From contig JAFDDG010000024.1 of assembly GCA_019310965.1 (NCBI GenBank), positions 1 through 61,181 of the forward strand: 61,181 nucleotides of DNA. Direction: 5' to 3'. A program made the position numbers and the translations under genes. The notes under the pieces are model-generated. The model did no database searches. It was not told the origin of the DNA and saw only the letters and a program-made list of their open reading frames with translations. Shown piece by piece: positions 1-8,561 of this stretch (its first letter is position 1; every line of letters starts with the position of its first letter). This DNA is from Deltaproteobacteria bacterium (GTDB lineage: Bacteria > Myxococcota_A > UBA9160 > SMWR01).

Positions 1-297
1 ACGATGGGCGCGACCGACGTCACCGAGACGCTCGATCAGGCTCTGGCGATCACGGGCGTGGATCAGGTCCGCATCAAGCACCGTCCACGACTGTTGAGCG
101 ACAACGGCTCTGCCCATGTGTCGGGTGAGCTACGAGCCTATTTGGGCAAGCGGCGCATGGCCCACACACGCGGTGCGCCGTACCACCCGCAGATGCAGGG
201 CAAGATCGAGCGTTATCACCGGACGATGAAGAACGTGGTCAAGCTGCAGTACTACTACTTACCGTGGGAACTGGAAGCGGCCCTTCGGGATCTTGAA
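1..297 (+). pseudogene. IS3-family transposase (integrase core), C-terminal fragment
   Basis: The frame is open from the window edge and encodes part of a DDE integrase domain. It contains LLSDNGSA (the second catalytic Asp) and the RGAPYHPQMQGKIERYHRT block with the catalytic Glu, as in OrfB proteins of IS3-family elements. Similarity stops at about residue 97, after LPWELEAALRD; the expected tail with YYNHxRYHESL is missing. Instead the sequence runs straight into the 3' end of modC on the other strand. The 5' part lies outside the window. The frame stays open for another 1.2 kb only because it is antisense to modC. This is a dead insertion-sequence relic; whether more of the element lies upstream cannot be seen. 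Confidence 0.8.
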
Positions 298-308
298 CCC
301 TCGGTCGC

Positions 309-1379
309 CTATGTCAGCCGGCGAATGGCCTGGGCCTTGATGATGGCGTGCACGGGGAGGCCAGCGCGCAGCTCGAGGTTGCGTGCTGCGCGTCCGGTGA
401 GTTTTGCCACCAATCGCTCGTCGCCGGGCTCGAGAGCGAGGTGCACGAAGGTGTCGGGGCCGGCGTCTTCGCAGCGGGTGACGCGGGCGGGCAAGACGTT
501 GCGTGCGGAAATGCGGGTGGGAGGGTCGACGGCGATCAGGACGTCTTCGGCGCGTATGCCGATGCAGGCGCGGGCGGAGCCGCCGAGGGGCTCGGGGAGC
601 GCCAGCTGCAGCCCAGCGTCGGTGACGAAGCTCGTCGGATCGCCGAGGCGGGGGCGCCCATCGAAGACGTTCTCGAGCCCGAGGCTGGCCGAGAGTGAGA
701 GCACTGAACGGCTCCAGAGCACCGTCTGCGGCGCGCCGCTGGCTACGACGCGGCCCGCGTCGAGGACGATGACTCGCTCGCCCAGCACCATGGCTTCGTC
801 GGGATCGTGGGTGATGGCGAGAATCGGGACGCCGAGCTCGTCGCGCACGCGCAGCAGGTCGCGCAGGACCCGCGCGCGCAGCCCGACATCGAGGGACGCC
901 AGGGGTTCGTCGAGGAGCAAGGCGCGCGGCGCCGACGCCAGTGCGCGCCCGATGGCCACGCGCTGGCACTCTCCGCCGGACAGATCGCGCACGTCGCGGT
1001 CGAGCAGCGCTCCGAGCTCCAACACCTCGATGGCTCGCTCGCCCGCGACGACATCGCCCGCGCTGCGCGGGCCGAAGCGCAGGTTGCCCGCGACACTGAG
1101 GTGTGGGAAGAGCGTCGCATTCTGGGGCACCCAACCGAGCTGGCGCTGCCAGACGGGGGTGTGGATGCCTCGCCGGGCGTCCGCGAGCCACTCTCCGCCC
1201 AGGCGAACGCGGCTGGTGGCTCGAGGGTGGAGGCCCAGGATCAGCTCGAAGAGGCTGCTCTTGCCCGCGCCGCTGCGACCGAATAGCACCACCACCCGGT
1301 CGTCCCAAGCCAGGTCGACATCGAGGCAGAAGCCTTCACGGGGGAGCGCCCCGGTGACGATGTTCGCCGCATCGCTCAC
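309..1379 (-). CDS. modC: Molybdate ABC transporter ATP-binding protein ModC
   Basis: This is the ATPase of the molybdate importer, acting at the inner face of the cytoplasmic membrane with ModB and fed by ModA. Walker A (GRSGAGKSS) is at residues 34-42, the ABC signature LSGGECQ at 133-139, and Walker B LLLDEP at 154-159. The C-terminal 70 residues fit the molybdate-binding (TOBE/MOP) domain of ModC. The 356-residue length is normal for the family. I chose the GTG start that overlaps the modB stop as GTGA, which implies translational coupling. The 3' end lies about 12 bp from an IS3-family transposase relic, yet the C-terminus appears complete. Confidence 0.93.
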   Translation of the reverse strand: MSDAANIVTGALPREGFCLDVDLAWDDRVVVLFGRSGAGKSSLFELILGLHPRATSRVRLGGEWLADARRGIHTPVWQRQLGWVPQNATLFPHLSVAGNLRFGPRSAGDVVAGERAIEVLELGALLDRDVRDLSGGECQRVAIGRALASAPRALLLDEPLASLDVGLRARVLRDLLRVRDELGVPILAITHDPDEAMVLGERVIVLDAGRVVASGAPQTVLWSRSVLSLSASLGLENVFDGRPRLGDPTSFVTDAGLQLALPEPLGGSARACIGIRAEDVLIAVDPPTRISARNVLPARVTRCEDAGPDTFVHLALEPGDERLVAKLTGRAARNLELRAGLPVHAIIKAQAIRRLT

Positions 1380-2044
1380 GGTGTTTCTCTCGCCAGCCAG
1401 CGCTCTCCGATCCACATCGTCGCGAGCCCGATGGCGAACGATACCGCGCAGAGTGCGAGTGCCGATCCGTCTTCCCCGAGCTGCACTCGCGACCAGATGC
1501 CGAGGGAGAGGGTTTCCGTGCGACCCGGGATGATGCCGGCCACCACCGCGGTCGCGCCGAACTCGCCGATGCCACGGGTGAAGCAGAGCAGGGCTCCGTA
1601 GAGGACGCCCCGTCGCGCGAGCGGCAGGCTGATGCGCCAGAAGGTCGCGAACGGTGTGACCCCCAGCGTCTGCGCGACGGTCTCGTAGCGGCGGTCGACG
1701 GCGGCGAACGCCTGCTCGCAGGCTCGCGCCGCCAGCGGAAAGCCGACCAGCGCAGCGGCCAGGCCGACGGCCCATGCGCTGAAGGCGAGGTCGACGCCGA
1801 GGGTCTCCCAGATCGCGCCGAGTGGCCCGCGTCGGCCCAGCAGCCACAGGAGTGCCAGGCCGACGGCGACGGGCGGCAGCACCATGGGCAGGCCGACCAG
1901 GGCGCGCACAAGGGTCTTGCCCGGGAACTCGAGTCGCACCAGGCACCAGGCCACGCCGATCGCGAACGGCATCACGCCCAGTGTCGCGAGCGCGCCGACG
2001 CGCAACGTGAGGCCGGCGATGGCGAACAGCTCACCTTCGCTCAT
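1376..2044 (-). CDS. modB: Molybdate ABC transporter permease ModB
   Basis: This 222-residue polytopic protein has about five hydrophobic segments and forms the channel of the molybdate importer. The cytoplasmic EAA-type loop that contacts ModC is visible around residues 130-175 (AQTLGVTPFATFWRISLP, then GIGEFGA), which is typical of ModB/CysT permeases. The ATG overlaps the modA stop as ATGA and the stop overlaps the modC start as GTGA, so the three genes form a tightly coupled modABC operon. Molybdate import implies molybdoenzymes elsewhere in the genome. A tungstate specificity cannot be excluded from sequence. Confidence 0.93.
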   Translation of the reverse strand: MSEGELFAIAGLTLRVGALATLGVMPFAIGVAWCLVRLEFPGKTLVRALVGLPMVLPPVAVGLALLWLLGRRGPLGAIWETLGVDLAFSAWAVGLAAALVGFPLAARACEQAFAAVDRRYETVAQTLGVTPFATFWRISLPLARRGVLYGALLCFTRGIGEFGATAVVAGIIPGRTETLSLGIWSRVQLGEDGSALALCAVSFAIGLATMWIGERWLARETP

Positions 2045-2769
2045 GGCGTCTCGAAGCCCGCGTCGGCGAAGTGCGCGCGTGCGTTCTCGTCGCTCAGTGC
2101 GGAGAAGAAGGCGCGGGCCAGCTCACCCGCCCCCGCGCGCAGGGCGGCCGTGTAGAGGATCGCGGGCTGTTCGGCCTGCGGAATGGCGAGGGTAGTGCGC
2201 GCCGCGGGCGTGGCCCGGACATCGGTGACGTAGACGATGGCGGCGTCGGCGTGGCCGGCATCGACGGCCGCCAGGGTGGCGCGCGCGTGCTCGGTCTGGA
2301 CGATGCGGTCTTCGAGCCGCTCGAGCAGCCCGTGTTGCGCCAGCCACTGGCGCGCGTACCCACCGACGGGGACAGCGCGGACGGGCAGCGCCAGGCGGCG
2401 CAGCTCGGCGGCGAGCAGGTCCTCGGGGCGCTCGAGCTCGAAGCCGCTCGCGGCCACCACTACGAGTGCATTGCGGGCGATGTCGCGTCGTGCCTCTCCC
2501 CAGCGTTGGCGCTCCAGGTCATCGACGAGCTGCGGATCCGCCGACACGAATACCTCGAGGGGGGCCCCGGCCCGGGCCTGCGCTGCCAGTGTGCTGGAAG
2601 CACCGAAGCTGAGGCGTACCCGCGTCCCGGGATGCCGAGCCTCGAAATCCAGGGCGATGGCGGCCAGCGGCTTGCGAAGACTCACAGCGGCGCCCGCCAG
2701 CAGCTCGTCGGCAGATGCGCTCCACGGGACGATCGCCGTCGCGGCCAACGCGAGCATGCACCGAGCCAT
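2041..2769 (-). CDS. modA: Molybdate ABC transporter periplasmic binding protein ModA
   Basis: This is the substrate-binding protein that captures molybdate (or tungstate) in the periplasm and delivers it to ModBC. From the chosen ATG, residues 1-20 form a signal peptide ending SASA, followed by DELLAGAAVSLRKPL, the usual ModA N-terminus. The LSFGASSTLAAQ segment supplies the conserved Ser residues of the anion pocket, and VYVTDV near the C-terminus matches the second lobe. At 242 residues the length is typical. The frame is open further upstream, but only this ATG places the signal peptide at the N-terminus. It is the first gene of modABC and is divergent from the RNA methyltransferase gene, with a 130-bp shared intergenic region. 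Confidence 0.92.
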   Translation of the reverse strand: MARCMLALAATAIVPWSASADELLAGAAVSLRKPLAAIALDFEARHPGTRVRLSFGASSTLAAQARAGAPLEVFVSADPQLVDDLERQRWGEARRDIARNALVVVAASGFELERPEDLLAAELRRLALPVRAVPVGGYARQWLAQHGLLERLEDRIVQTEHARATLAAVDAGHADAAIVYVTDVRATPAARTTLAIPQAEQPAILYTAALRAGAGELARAFFSALSDENARAHFADAGFETP

Positions 2770-2899
2770 TCCCGTGAGCTTCGAGGAAGGGCTGGGCGCG
2801 GCGCGCGTGGCGGCAGGATCTCGGTCGGGAATGTGGAACTCGTTCACTCCGCGTGCGACGATACAGGGCCCGCCGAAGCGAGGAAAGCGCGCGCCCAGC

Positions 2900-4087
2900 A
2901 TGCCTGTGTCGGATCAGTCGAGTGTCGAAGTCCGCGTCGAACGCCTTGCTGCGGGTGGTGACGGCGTGGGGCGTCTTCCCGACGGGCGCGTCGTCTTCGT
3001 ACCCCTGACAGCACCGGGAGATCTCGCGCGAGTCGCGGTGACAGAGCTTCGGGCGCGTCACGCCCGTGCCGAGCTGGTCGAGTTGCTCGAGCCATCGTTA
3101 GTGCGGGTCGAGCCGCGCTGCGCCGTCTTCGGTGTGTGTGGCGGCTGCACCTGGCAACACCTGGCCTACGCGACACAGCTGGAAGCCAAGCAGGCGATCG
3201 TCGCAGACGCATTGCGGCGCATCGGCCGCGTCGAGTGGACGATTCCCATCGAGATCACCGCATCGCCCAGCGCCTATCACTACCGCGGTCGCACCCGCGT
3301 GCAGGTGGAGGCCGGCGTCGTGGGCTATCGCCGGCGCGGGTCTCGCGCGCTGTGTGCGACGCGCGCGTGCCCGGTGTTGCTCGAGCATCTCGAGGAGCGG
3401 CTCGGAGCGTTTGCGGCGGACGCGCCACGGCGCGACGGGGAGTGGGAGCTGGCCTTCGCCGCGGGCGCCTCTCGTGCCACCCCGCTATCGGGAGGCGACG
3501 GGCCCCGCCTCACCCTCCACGTGGGCGGCGACGCAATTGGCATCTCCCCGGGTGCCTTCGCGCAGTCGAACGCGCTGCTCCACGAACGGCTCGCCGAGCG
3601 TGTTTTCGCCTGTGCCGGGCGCGGTGGCTGTGCCCTCGAGCTGTACGCGGGCGCGGGTTTCTTCACCCTGGGGCTGGCGCGGCGCTTCGATCTGCTGGTG
3701 GCCGTCGAGGCATCTCCAGTGGCCGTCGACGATCTGCGCGAGAACCTCGCGGCGGCGCGGCTCGAGCATGTCGAGATCTTCGAGGCAGATGTCGCGAGCG
3801 AGGCCTGGCTGGCGCCTGCCGGCGTCACAGATCTCGCGCTCTTGGATCCGCCGCGCACGGGGCTTCCGCGATCCGTGATCGAGCGGCTGCTGCGGATCGC
3901 GCCGCGGCGCCTCGTCTATCTGTCGTGTGATCCGGCCACATTGGCGCGGGACCTCGGTCATCTGCTCCGCGGTGGCTATGAGCTTCGGCACGTGGAAGCG
4001 TTCGATCTGTTCCCGCAGACGCCGCACGTCGAGGTACTCGTTGCGCTGGAGGGCGATCCGCACGCGCTGCCGGGCGCCAGCGGGTGA
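2900..4087 (+). CDS. rlmD: 23S rRNA (uracil-5-)-methyltransferase RlmD/TrmA-like protein
   Basis: This is a SAM-dependent enzyme that methylates C5 of a uracil in rRNA or tRNA. An N-terminal TRAM-like domain (about residues 5-65) is followed by four cysteines that fit the [4Fe-4S] site (Cys74, Cys80, Cys83, and Cys157 in RACP). The SAM-binding motif LELYAGAGFFTLG lies near residue 245. The catalytic motif LSCDPATLARD, with the nucleophilic Cys near 342, closes the domain. The 395-residue length fits RlmD-type enzymes. The ATG at 2900 starts the TRAM domain; the much longer upstream open frame is antisense to modA. The exact target uridine cannot be told from sequence, so the symbol is tentative. 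Confidence 0.85.
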   Translation: MPVSDQSSVEVRVERLAAGGDGVGRLPDGRVVFVPLTAPGDLARVAVTELRARHARAELVELLEPSLVRVEPRCAVFGVCGGCTWQHLAYATQLEAKQAIVADALRRIGRVEWTIPIEITASPSAYHYRGRTRVQVEAGVVGYRRRGSRALCATRACPVLLEHLEERLGAFAADAPRRDGEWELAFAAGASRATPLSGGDGPRLTLHVGGDAIGISPGAFAQSNALLHERLAERVFACAGRGGCALELYAGAGFFTLGLARRFDLLVAVEASPVAVDDLRENLAAARLEHVEIFEADVASEAWLAPAGVTDLALLDPPRTGLPRSVIERLLRIAPRRLVYLSCDPATLARDLGHLLRGGYELRHVEAFDLFPQTPHVEVLVALEGDPHALPGASG

Positions 4088-4252
4088 CCCGCGGCGGTGG
4101 TCCTCCGCCGTATCTCGATGGGCAGTGGTTGTGGTTTGCTGCTCGCGCCCCTCTGGTACCCTGGGGCCAAGGCTCTTGGGTCTGGGGCGCGGCGCGCCGC
4201 GTGCCCATGCCGGCCGAACCTGCTCATGCGTCATCAAACTTTCGGAGCTGAA

Positions 4253-4873
4253 ATGCCGCGGGCTGATTGGGTGGGCAAGGGTGCCGACGGCTTCGTGCTC
4301 TACCTCGAGGGACCCGGTGACCGGGGCATCCTGGATGGCTGGTGCCGCCGGCTGTTCCCGGAGTTCGCACGCCAGCTCTCTCGCTCGATGGTGATCCTGG
4401 GTGGCAAGCAGCCGGATCGGGCCGTCGAGCACTTCCAGTCGCTGGGCGGCGCGGCGAGCGGGCGCAGGGCTTTGTGCGTTCTCGATCGCGACGACGGCGG
4501 GGCCGACGCAGGCTCCACTCGCGCGGAGCCGGGCCTCGAGTTCTTCACCTGGCGGAGGCGACACATCGAGAGCTATCTGCTGGTGCCCTCGGCGATCGAG
4601 CGCGCGCTGCGTCTGCGCGACTCCAACGGGCGGGTCGTGCGCGCGCTGAGAGACCATCTGCCGGCGCAGGCCGGTGAGGATGCCTATCGCGTGCTGGACG
4701 CCAAGCGCCTGCTGGCGCCGGGCGGACCCGTGTCCCGGTCGCTGGGCCGTCCGCTGCCCCTGGCGAAGGTCGCCCGAGCGACGCGTTCGGGCGAGCTGCA
4801 CGAAGACGTGCACGATTGCTTCGCTCGGGTGAGAGCGGGGCTCGGCATCGTCGATGCGGTGGTGCTGCGTTGA
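4253..4873 (+). CDS. TOPRIM-like domain protein, function unknown
   Basis: This 206-residue protein begins with VLYLEGPGDRGILDGW (Glu of a TOPRIM-like fold), then VILGGKQPD, and later ALCVLDRDDGG (the DxD pair), followed by FFTWRRRHIESYLL. That order resembles the TOPRIM part of OLD-family nucleases and DUF4435 proteins, without the ATPase half. I chose the ATG at 4253 because a GGAG sits 7-8 bases upstream and the motif begins soon after; a GTG at 4097 would add an unsupported leader. The stop overlaps the next gene's possible TTG start. The acidic residues suggest nucleic-acid cleavage or phosphoryl transfer, but this is inference. Confidence 0.6.
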   Translation: MPRADWVGKGADGFVLYLEGPGDRGILDGWCRRLFPEFARQLSRSMVILGGKQPDRAVEHFQSLGGAASGRRALCVLDRDDGGADAGSTRAEPGLEFFTWRRRHIESYLLVPSAIERALRLRDSNGRVVRALRDHLPAQAGEDAYRVLDAKRLLAPGGPVSRSLGRPLPLAKVARATRSGELHEDVHDCFARVRAGLGIVDAVVLR

Positions 4874-4893
4874 GCCGCAGGCCGGTCCGCTCG

Positions 4894-5508
4894 ATGCCGC
4901 CGCGATGGTCGTGGCTGCTGCTCGCTTGCCTCGCGTTCGGGTGTGCGTCGGAGTTGCTCGTGCGGGCGCCCGAGGCACTGCCGCCGGTCGACCCGGCGGC
5001 GCTCGGCGAGCTCGCGCCGCTTCGCGTTTCGGTCGGTGCGGTGGCGAACGTGCCGGACATGGCCGAGCCGGTGGGCGTGCGGGGCGCCGCCCCCTTGCAG
5101 CCAGGCGGTCCCATCCATCTCACCGAAGACGCGGGTACCATTCTGCGGCGCACGGTGACGGAGACGCTGCACGATGCCGGACATCGGGTCGTGGCGCAGG
5201 ATGCCGCTGCCCACGTGGCCCTGCGGATGGAGGAGTTCACGGTCGCCGCGCCGCGCGAGGGCCTCGGCTGGCTCGTGACCGTGCGGGTACGCCTCGTGTT
5301 GCGGGTTTCAGCTCGGCCTGGGGACCAGACATGGGACGAGCTCTCCGCCGACGCCGAGCGCACGCTGCGTACGGTCTGGCGCCCCGACATCGGAACCGTC
5401 GAGCCCGTGCTGCGCGGCTGTCTCCAGGATCTCGGCGCTCTGCTGGCGCGGCGTCGGGAGCTCTCGGAAGCGCTCGCGAAACACTCTACACGGAGACCTG
5501 CTGGCTGA
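4894..5508 (+). CDS. Putative lipoprotein of unknown function
   Basis: The protein starts with a hydrophobic signal (PPRWSWLLLACLAFGC) ending in a cysteine in a lipobox-like context, so it is probably an outer-membrane or periplasmic lipoprotein of about 190 mature residues. The mature part has no motif I recognise; its layout (RVSVGAVANVPDM, then paired beta strands in VALRMEEFTV and LVTVRVRLVLRV) resembles small lipoproteins of the YajG/LptE size class, but no homology is claimed. A TTG at 4870 overlapping the previous stop is an alternative start. The stop TGA overlaps the ATG of the next gene (TGATG), so the two are probably co-translated. Confidence 0.65.
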   Translation: MPPRWSWLLLACLAFGCASELLVRAPEALPPVDPAALGELAPLRVSVGAVANVPDMAEPVGVRGAAPLQPGGPIHLTEDAGTILRRTVTETLHDAGHRVVAQDAAAHVALRMEEFTVAAPREGLGWLVTVRVRLVLRVSARPGDQTWDELSADAERTLRTVWRPDIGTVEPVLRGCLQDLGALLARRRELSEALAKHSTRRPAG

Positions 5509-5981
5509 TGGATCCGAAAGTACTGTTCTGGACGGGCTCGTTCGCCAACCTCGTGGCGATCGTGGCGTTGGCGTTTGCGGGTGTGCGCGCGCGGCGGAGT
5601 GGGAACATTCAGCTGCACCGGCGGCTGATGCTGAGTGGCGCCGGGCTGGTGGGCCTCTTCCTAGTGGCGTATGTGTTGAAGCTGGCGATTCTGGGTCGCG
5701 AGGACCTGTCGACGTGGAGCCCGTACGCCGTCTGGGTGCTGCGCTTCCACGAGGCCTGTGTTCTGGTGATGTTGGTGGCGGGTGGCCTCGCAGTGCGGCG
5801 GGGCCTGGTCCTCGCGGGGACGCGCAACGTGACTCGCGATCCAGCGGATCCGGTCGCCGCGCCCGAGCGGGCTCGCGGCCACCGCGGCTCCGGCAAGCTG
5901 GCCGTCGCAGCCGCCGTGATGGGCGTGCTCTTCGCTGCGGTCGTGCTCTTCGACATGTACTGGCGCGCCGGTCTCCTCTAG
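5508..5981 (+). CDS. DUF420-type small membrane protein
   Basis: This 157-residue protein has about four hydrophobic helices (residues 5-24, 43-62, 76-98, 133-152) and the HRRLM segment after the first helix, which fits the DUF420 family of small integral membrane proteins. In some bacteria DUF420 members are linked to cytochrome oxidase assembly (CtaM-like), but no oxidase genes are seen here, so the role is open. The ATG overlaps the stop of the preceding lipoprotein gene. The ATG of the next gene follows within 10 bp, suggesting one transcript from about 4253 onwards. Confidence 0.68.
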   Translation: MDPKVLFWTGSFANLVAIVALAFAGVRARRSGNIQLHRRLMLSGAGLVGLFLVAYVLKLAILGREDLSTWSPYAVWVLRFHEACVLVMLVAGGLAVRRGLVLAGTRNVTRDPADPVAAPERARGHRGSGKLAVAAAVMGVLFAAVVLFDMYWRAGLL

Positions 5982-5990
5982 CGACGCTCC

Positions 5991-7001
5991 ATGTCGCAGA
6001 GGATGCGCGCGATGCAGCTCTCGGCACCCGCTCCGGCGGAAATGCAGCCGCTCGAGCTCGTCGATCGCGAAGTGCCCGAGCCCGCCCCCGGAGAGGTGCG
6101 CGTCGTCGTCGAGGTGTGCGGCGTGTGTCGCACCGATCTCCACGTCGTCGAAGGCGATCTCGAGCCGCGCATGCCTCACGTGATTCCCGGCCACCAGGTC
6201 GTCGGTCGCGTCGACGCAGTGAACGGCGCGGGTCCGCTCGAGATTGGGCAGCGCGTCGGCGTGGCCTGGTTGAACCGTGCTTGCGGCGGGTGCCGTTTCT
6301 GCGCCCGCGGTGCGGAAAATCTATGCCTGGCGCCTCGCTTCACCGGCTGGGATCGCGACGGGGGCTACGCTGAGCAGGTCACCGTGCCCGCGGAGTTCGC
6401 CTATCCGCTACTGGACGCCGCGGAGGCCCGCAGCGTGGCGCCGCTGCTCTGCGCCGGAATCATCGGCTACCGCGCCTGGAAGACGGCCGGGGTGGCGCCG
6501 GGCGGCCGTCTCGGCGTCTGGGGCTTCGGTGGTTCGGCGCACATCACGCTCCAGGTGGCCCAACATCACGGCTGCGAGGTCTACGTCTTCAGCCGCGGCG
6601 GGGCGCATCGGGAGCTCGCGGAGGAGCTGGGCGCCGTCTGGGTTGGGGACAGCTTCGATCCGTCGCCGCGGCCGCTGGATGGCGCGATCCTCTTTGCGCC
6701 GGCCGGCGAGCTGGTGCGGCCGGCGCTCGCCGCGCTGGATCGCGGTGCCACGCTGGCTGTTGCGGGCATCCATCTCTCCGACGTGCCTCCCCTCGACTAC
6801 CAGGCGCATCTCTTCCAGGAGCGGGTGTTGCGCAGCGTTACTGCCAACACCCGGGCCGATGGCCGAGAGCTGCTGGCCCTTGCCGCCGAAATTCCGATCC
6901 AGACCGAGACGCACGCCTATCCACTCGAGCAGGCGAACCAGGCACTGATCGATCTCAAGCAGGATCGGGTGCGCGGGGCGGCGGTGCTCGAAATCGGCTG
7001 A
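5991..7001 (+). CDS. Zinc-dependent alcohol dehydrogenase (MDR family, AdhA-like)
   Basis: This 336-residue medium-chain dehydrogenase oxidises an alcohol or reduces an aldehyde with NAD(P). The catalytic zinc site is set by Cys46 in GVCRTDLH and by GHQVVG (the family's GHE position, here His-Gln). The structural zinc cysteines lie in ACGGCRFCARGAENLC near residue 100. The nucleotide-binding turn is GVWGFGGSAH (about 180), which resembles the GxGxxG of AdhA-type enzymes. The pattern CRTDLHVVEGDL and the HLSDVPPLDY segment match zinc-binding alcohol dehydrogenases of the AdhA/YahK side of the family. The substrate is unknown. The HAD hydrolase gene follows 3 bp downstream. Confidence 0.85.
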   Translation: MSQRMRAMQLSAPAPAEMQPLELVDREVPEPAPGEVRVVVEVCGVCRTDLHVVEGDLEPRMPHVIPGHQVVGRVDAVNGAGPLEIGQRVGVAWLNRACGGCRFCARGAENLCLAPRFTGWDRDGGYAEQVTVPAEFAYPLLDAAEARSVAPLLCAGIIGYRAWKTAGVAPGGRLGVWGFGGSAHITLQVAQHHGCEVYVFSRGGAHRELAEELGAVWVGDSFDPSPRPLDGAILFAPAGELVRPALAALDRGATLAVAGIHLSDVPPLDYQAHLFQERVLRSVTANTRADGRELLALAAEIPIQTETHAYPLEQANQALIDLKQDRVRGAAVLEIG

Positions 7002-7004
7002 TCG

Positions 7005-7832
7005 ATGGGCGGGGCGCGCGCTACAGTGCCTGGCTTGCGGTTACTGGCGCTCGACTTCGACGGGGTGATCTCGGACAGCGCACCGGAGGCCTTCGTGGTG
7101 GCAATGCGCACCTGGTGCGCGTTGCACCCCGCGTCGCGCCTGTGTCAGCCTGCGGAACCGCTGCTGGATGAAGCGCGGGTGCCGAGCTCCGCCGATGTCG
7201 CGGGCTGCTCTCTCTACGCGCCCTTTCTCGAGATGATGCCCCTCGGCAATCGCGCTGAGGACTACGCCGTCGAGCTGCACGCTCTCGAGGCTGGCGCTGT
7301 CATCCCCGGTCAGACGGCGTACGATGCGTTCAAGGCCGACATCGACGCGGGTTCCCTGCGCGCGTTTCACAAGCGCTTCTACCGCGTGCGCGCCGCGCTC
7401 AGTGAGCGCGACGCCGCGGCTTGGCAGCGCCTGATGGGCGCGTACCCGGGTGTGCCGGAGCTGCTGCGCCGGCGTTCGGGTGAGTGCGTGCTGGCCATCG
7501 CCACCTCGAAGGACCGGCGCTCGGTGCGCAAGCTGCTCGCCGCATATGGCATCGACGATCTGTTTCCCGAGACCTCTGTACTCGACAAAGAGGCGGGTGT
7601 CAGCAAGCGCGCGCATCTCGAGCGGCTCGGCTCTGCCCACGGAGTTGTCCCGGCGCAGATGACCTTCGTAGACGACAAGGTGAACCACCTCGACGACGTG
7701 GCGGCCCTCGGGGTGGTCTGTGCGTTGGCCGGCTGGGGCTACAACGGCCCCCGCGAGGCGGCGCTGGCGCGCCAGCGTGGCCACGCGGTGCTGACGCTCG
7801 CGAAAGTCGAGCGGCAGCTCTTCGGTGGCTGA
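7005..7832 (+). CDS. HAD-superfamily hydrolase
   Basis: This 275-residue protein is a cytoplasmic phosphatase-like enzyme. Motif I, LALDFDGVISDSAPEAF, carries the nucleophile Asp17 and Asp19. Motif II is LAIATSKDRRS (about 165), the conserved Lys is in VLDKEAGVSKRAHL, and the acidic motif IV is MTFVDDKVNHL. The cap domain lies between motifs I and II. The pattern is closest to phosphoglycolate-phosphatase-like HADs. The substrate cannot be assigned. It follows the alcohol dehydrogenase gene by 3 bp and is probably co-transcribed. Confidence 0.82.
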   Translation: MGGARATVPGLRLLALDFDGVISDSAPEAFVVAMRTWCALHPASRLCQPAEPLLDEARVPSSADVAGCSLYAPFLEMMPLGNRAEDYAVELHALEAGAVIPGQTAYDAFKADIDAGSLRAFHKRFYRVRAALSERDAAAWQRLMGAYPGVPELLRRRSGECVLAIATSKDRRSVRKLLAAYGIDDLFPETSVLDKEAGVSKRAHLERLGSAHGVVPAQMTFVDDKVNHLDDVAALGVVCALAGWGYNGPREAALARQRGHAVLTLAKVERQLFGG

Positions 7833-7874
7833 CTCGGGGTTCGCGCATCGGCTATTCTGGGGTCGGAGGGGCCC

Positions 7875-8432
7875 ATGGAGCCTGGCTTCCGCGTGCATGC
7901 CGAGCGCACCCCGAACCCGGACAGCATCAAGTGGGTGCTCGGTCGGCCCATCGTGGCGCCGGGGGTGGCGGTGCACTTCGACGCCGCACCAGCAGCCAGC
8001 GTCTCTCCCCTGGCCGCTCGGCTCTTCGAAATCGATGGGATCGTCGGGGTGTTTCTGGCCTCCAACTTCGTCACCGTGACACGGCGCACCGATGTGGAGT
8101 GGACGGATCTGGCTCAGCCGGTGGTGGAGCGGCTGAGGGCAAGCTTTGCGGAAGGTGTCGACGCCCTGGGTCCTGCCTTCGAGCCGGGCCAGACTCACGA
8201 CGAGGACGTGTTGGTGGCGCGGATTCGTGAAGTGTTGGACGAAGAAGTGCGCCCTGCTCTCGCGATGGACGGAGGCGATGTGGAGTTCGTCGCGTTTCGC
8301 GACGGCATCGTCGTGGTCAGTATGCGCGGCGCGTGCAGCGGCTGCCCGAGTTCGGTGGCGACGCTCGAGCACGGTATCGGAGCGCGCTTGCGGGAATGCA
8401 TTCCCGAGGTGCGAGGGGTTGTCGCGGCGTAG
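7875..8432 (+). CDS. nfuA: Nfu-type iron-sulfur cluster carrier protein
   Basis: This 185-residue protein has the two-domain layout of HIRIP5/Nfu1 proteins. The N-terminal Nfu_N domain contains ERTPNPDSIKWVL, and the C-terminal NifU-like domain begins VREVLDEEVRPAL-like and contains MRGACSGCPSS with the CxxC motif at about 154-157. Nfu proteins bind a [4Fe-4S] cluster at CxxC in a homodimer and pass it to client enzymes in the cytoplasm. The RNA methyltransferase and the acyl-CoA pathways nearby could be consumers, but this is only context. The ATG at 7875 follows GGAGGGGCCC, a good ribosome binding site. Confidence 0.88.
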   Translation: MEPGFRVHAERTPNPDSIKWVLGRPIVAPGVAVHFDAAPAASVSPLAARLFEIDGIVGVFLASNFVTVTRRTDVEWTDLAQPVVERLRASFAEGVDALGPAFEPGQTHDEDVLVARIREVLDEEVRPALAMDGGDVEFVAFRDGIVVVSMRGACSGCPSSVATLEHGIGARLRECIPEVRGVVAA

Positions 8433-8561
8433 GCGACGACCTACCTTGGCCCGGTCTCGCGTCCCCCCCGCCGTGCCGCACACCAATGCGCGCAGGAAGG
8501 CAGAGCCTTGGGGAGCGGTCCTCCTTCCAACTGGCGCTTCGATCGACGACGAGACGACGGG

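Noticed and set aside
4-1533. A 509-residue plus-strand frame starting in the transposase
   Set aside because: Only the first 97 or so residues resemble an integrase; the rest is antisense to modC and modB and Arg/Ser-rich, as shadow frames are in GC-rich DNA.
2237-2899. N-terminal extension of the RNA methyltransferase frame
   Set aside because: It is antisense to modA, and the ATG at 2900 starts the TRAM-like domain directly.
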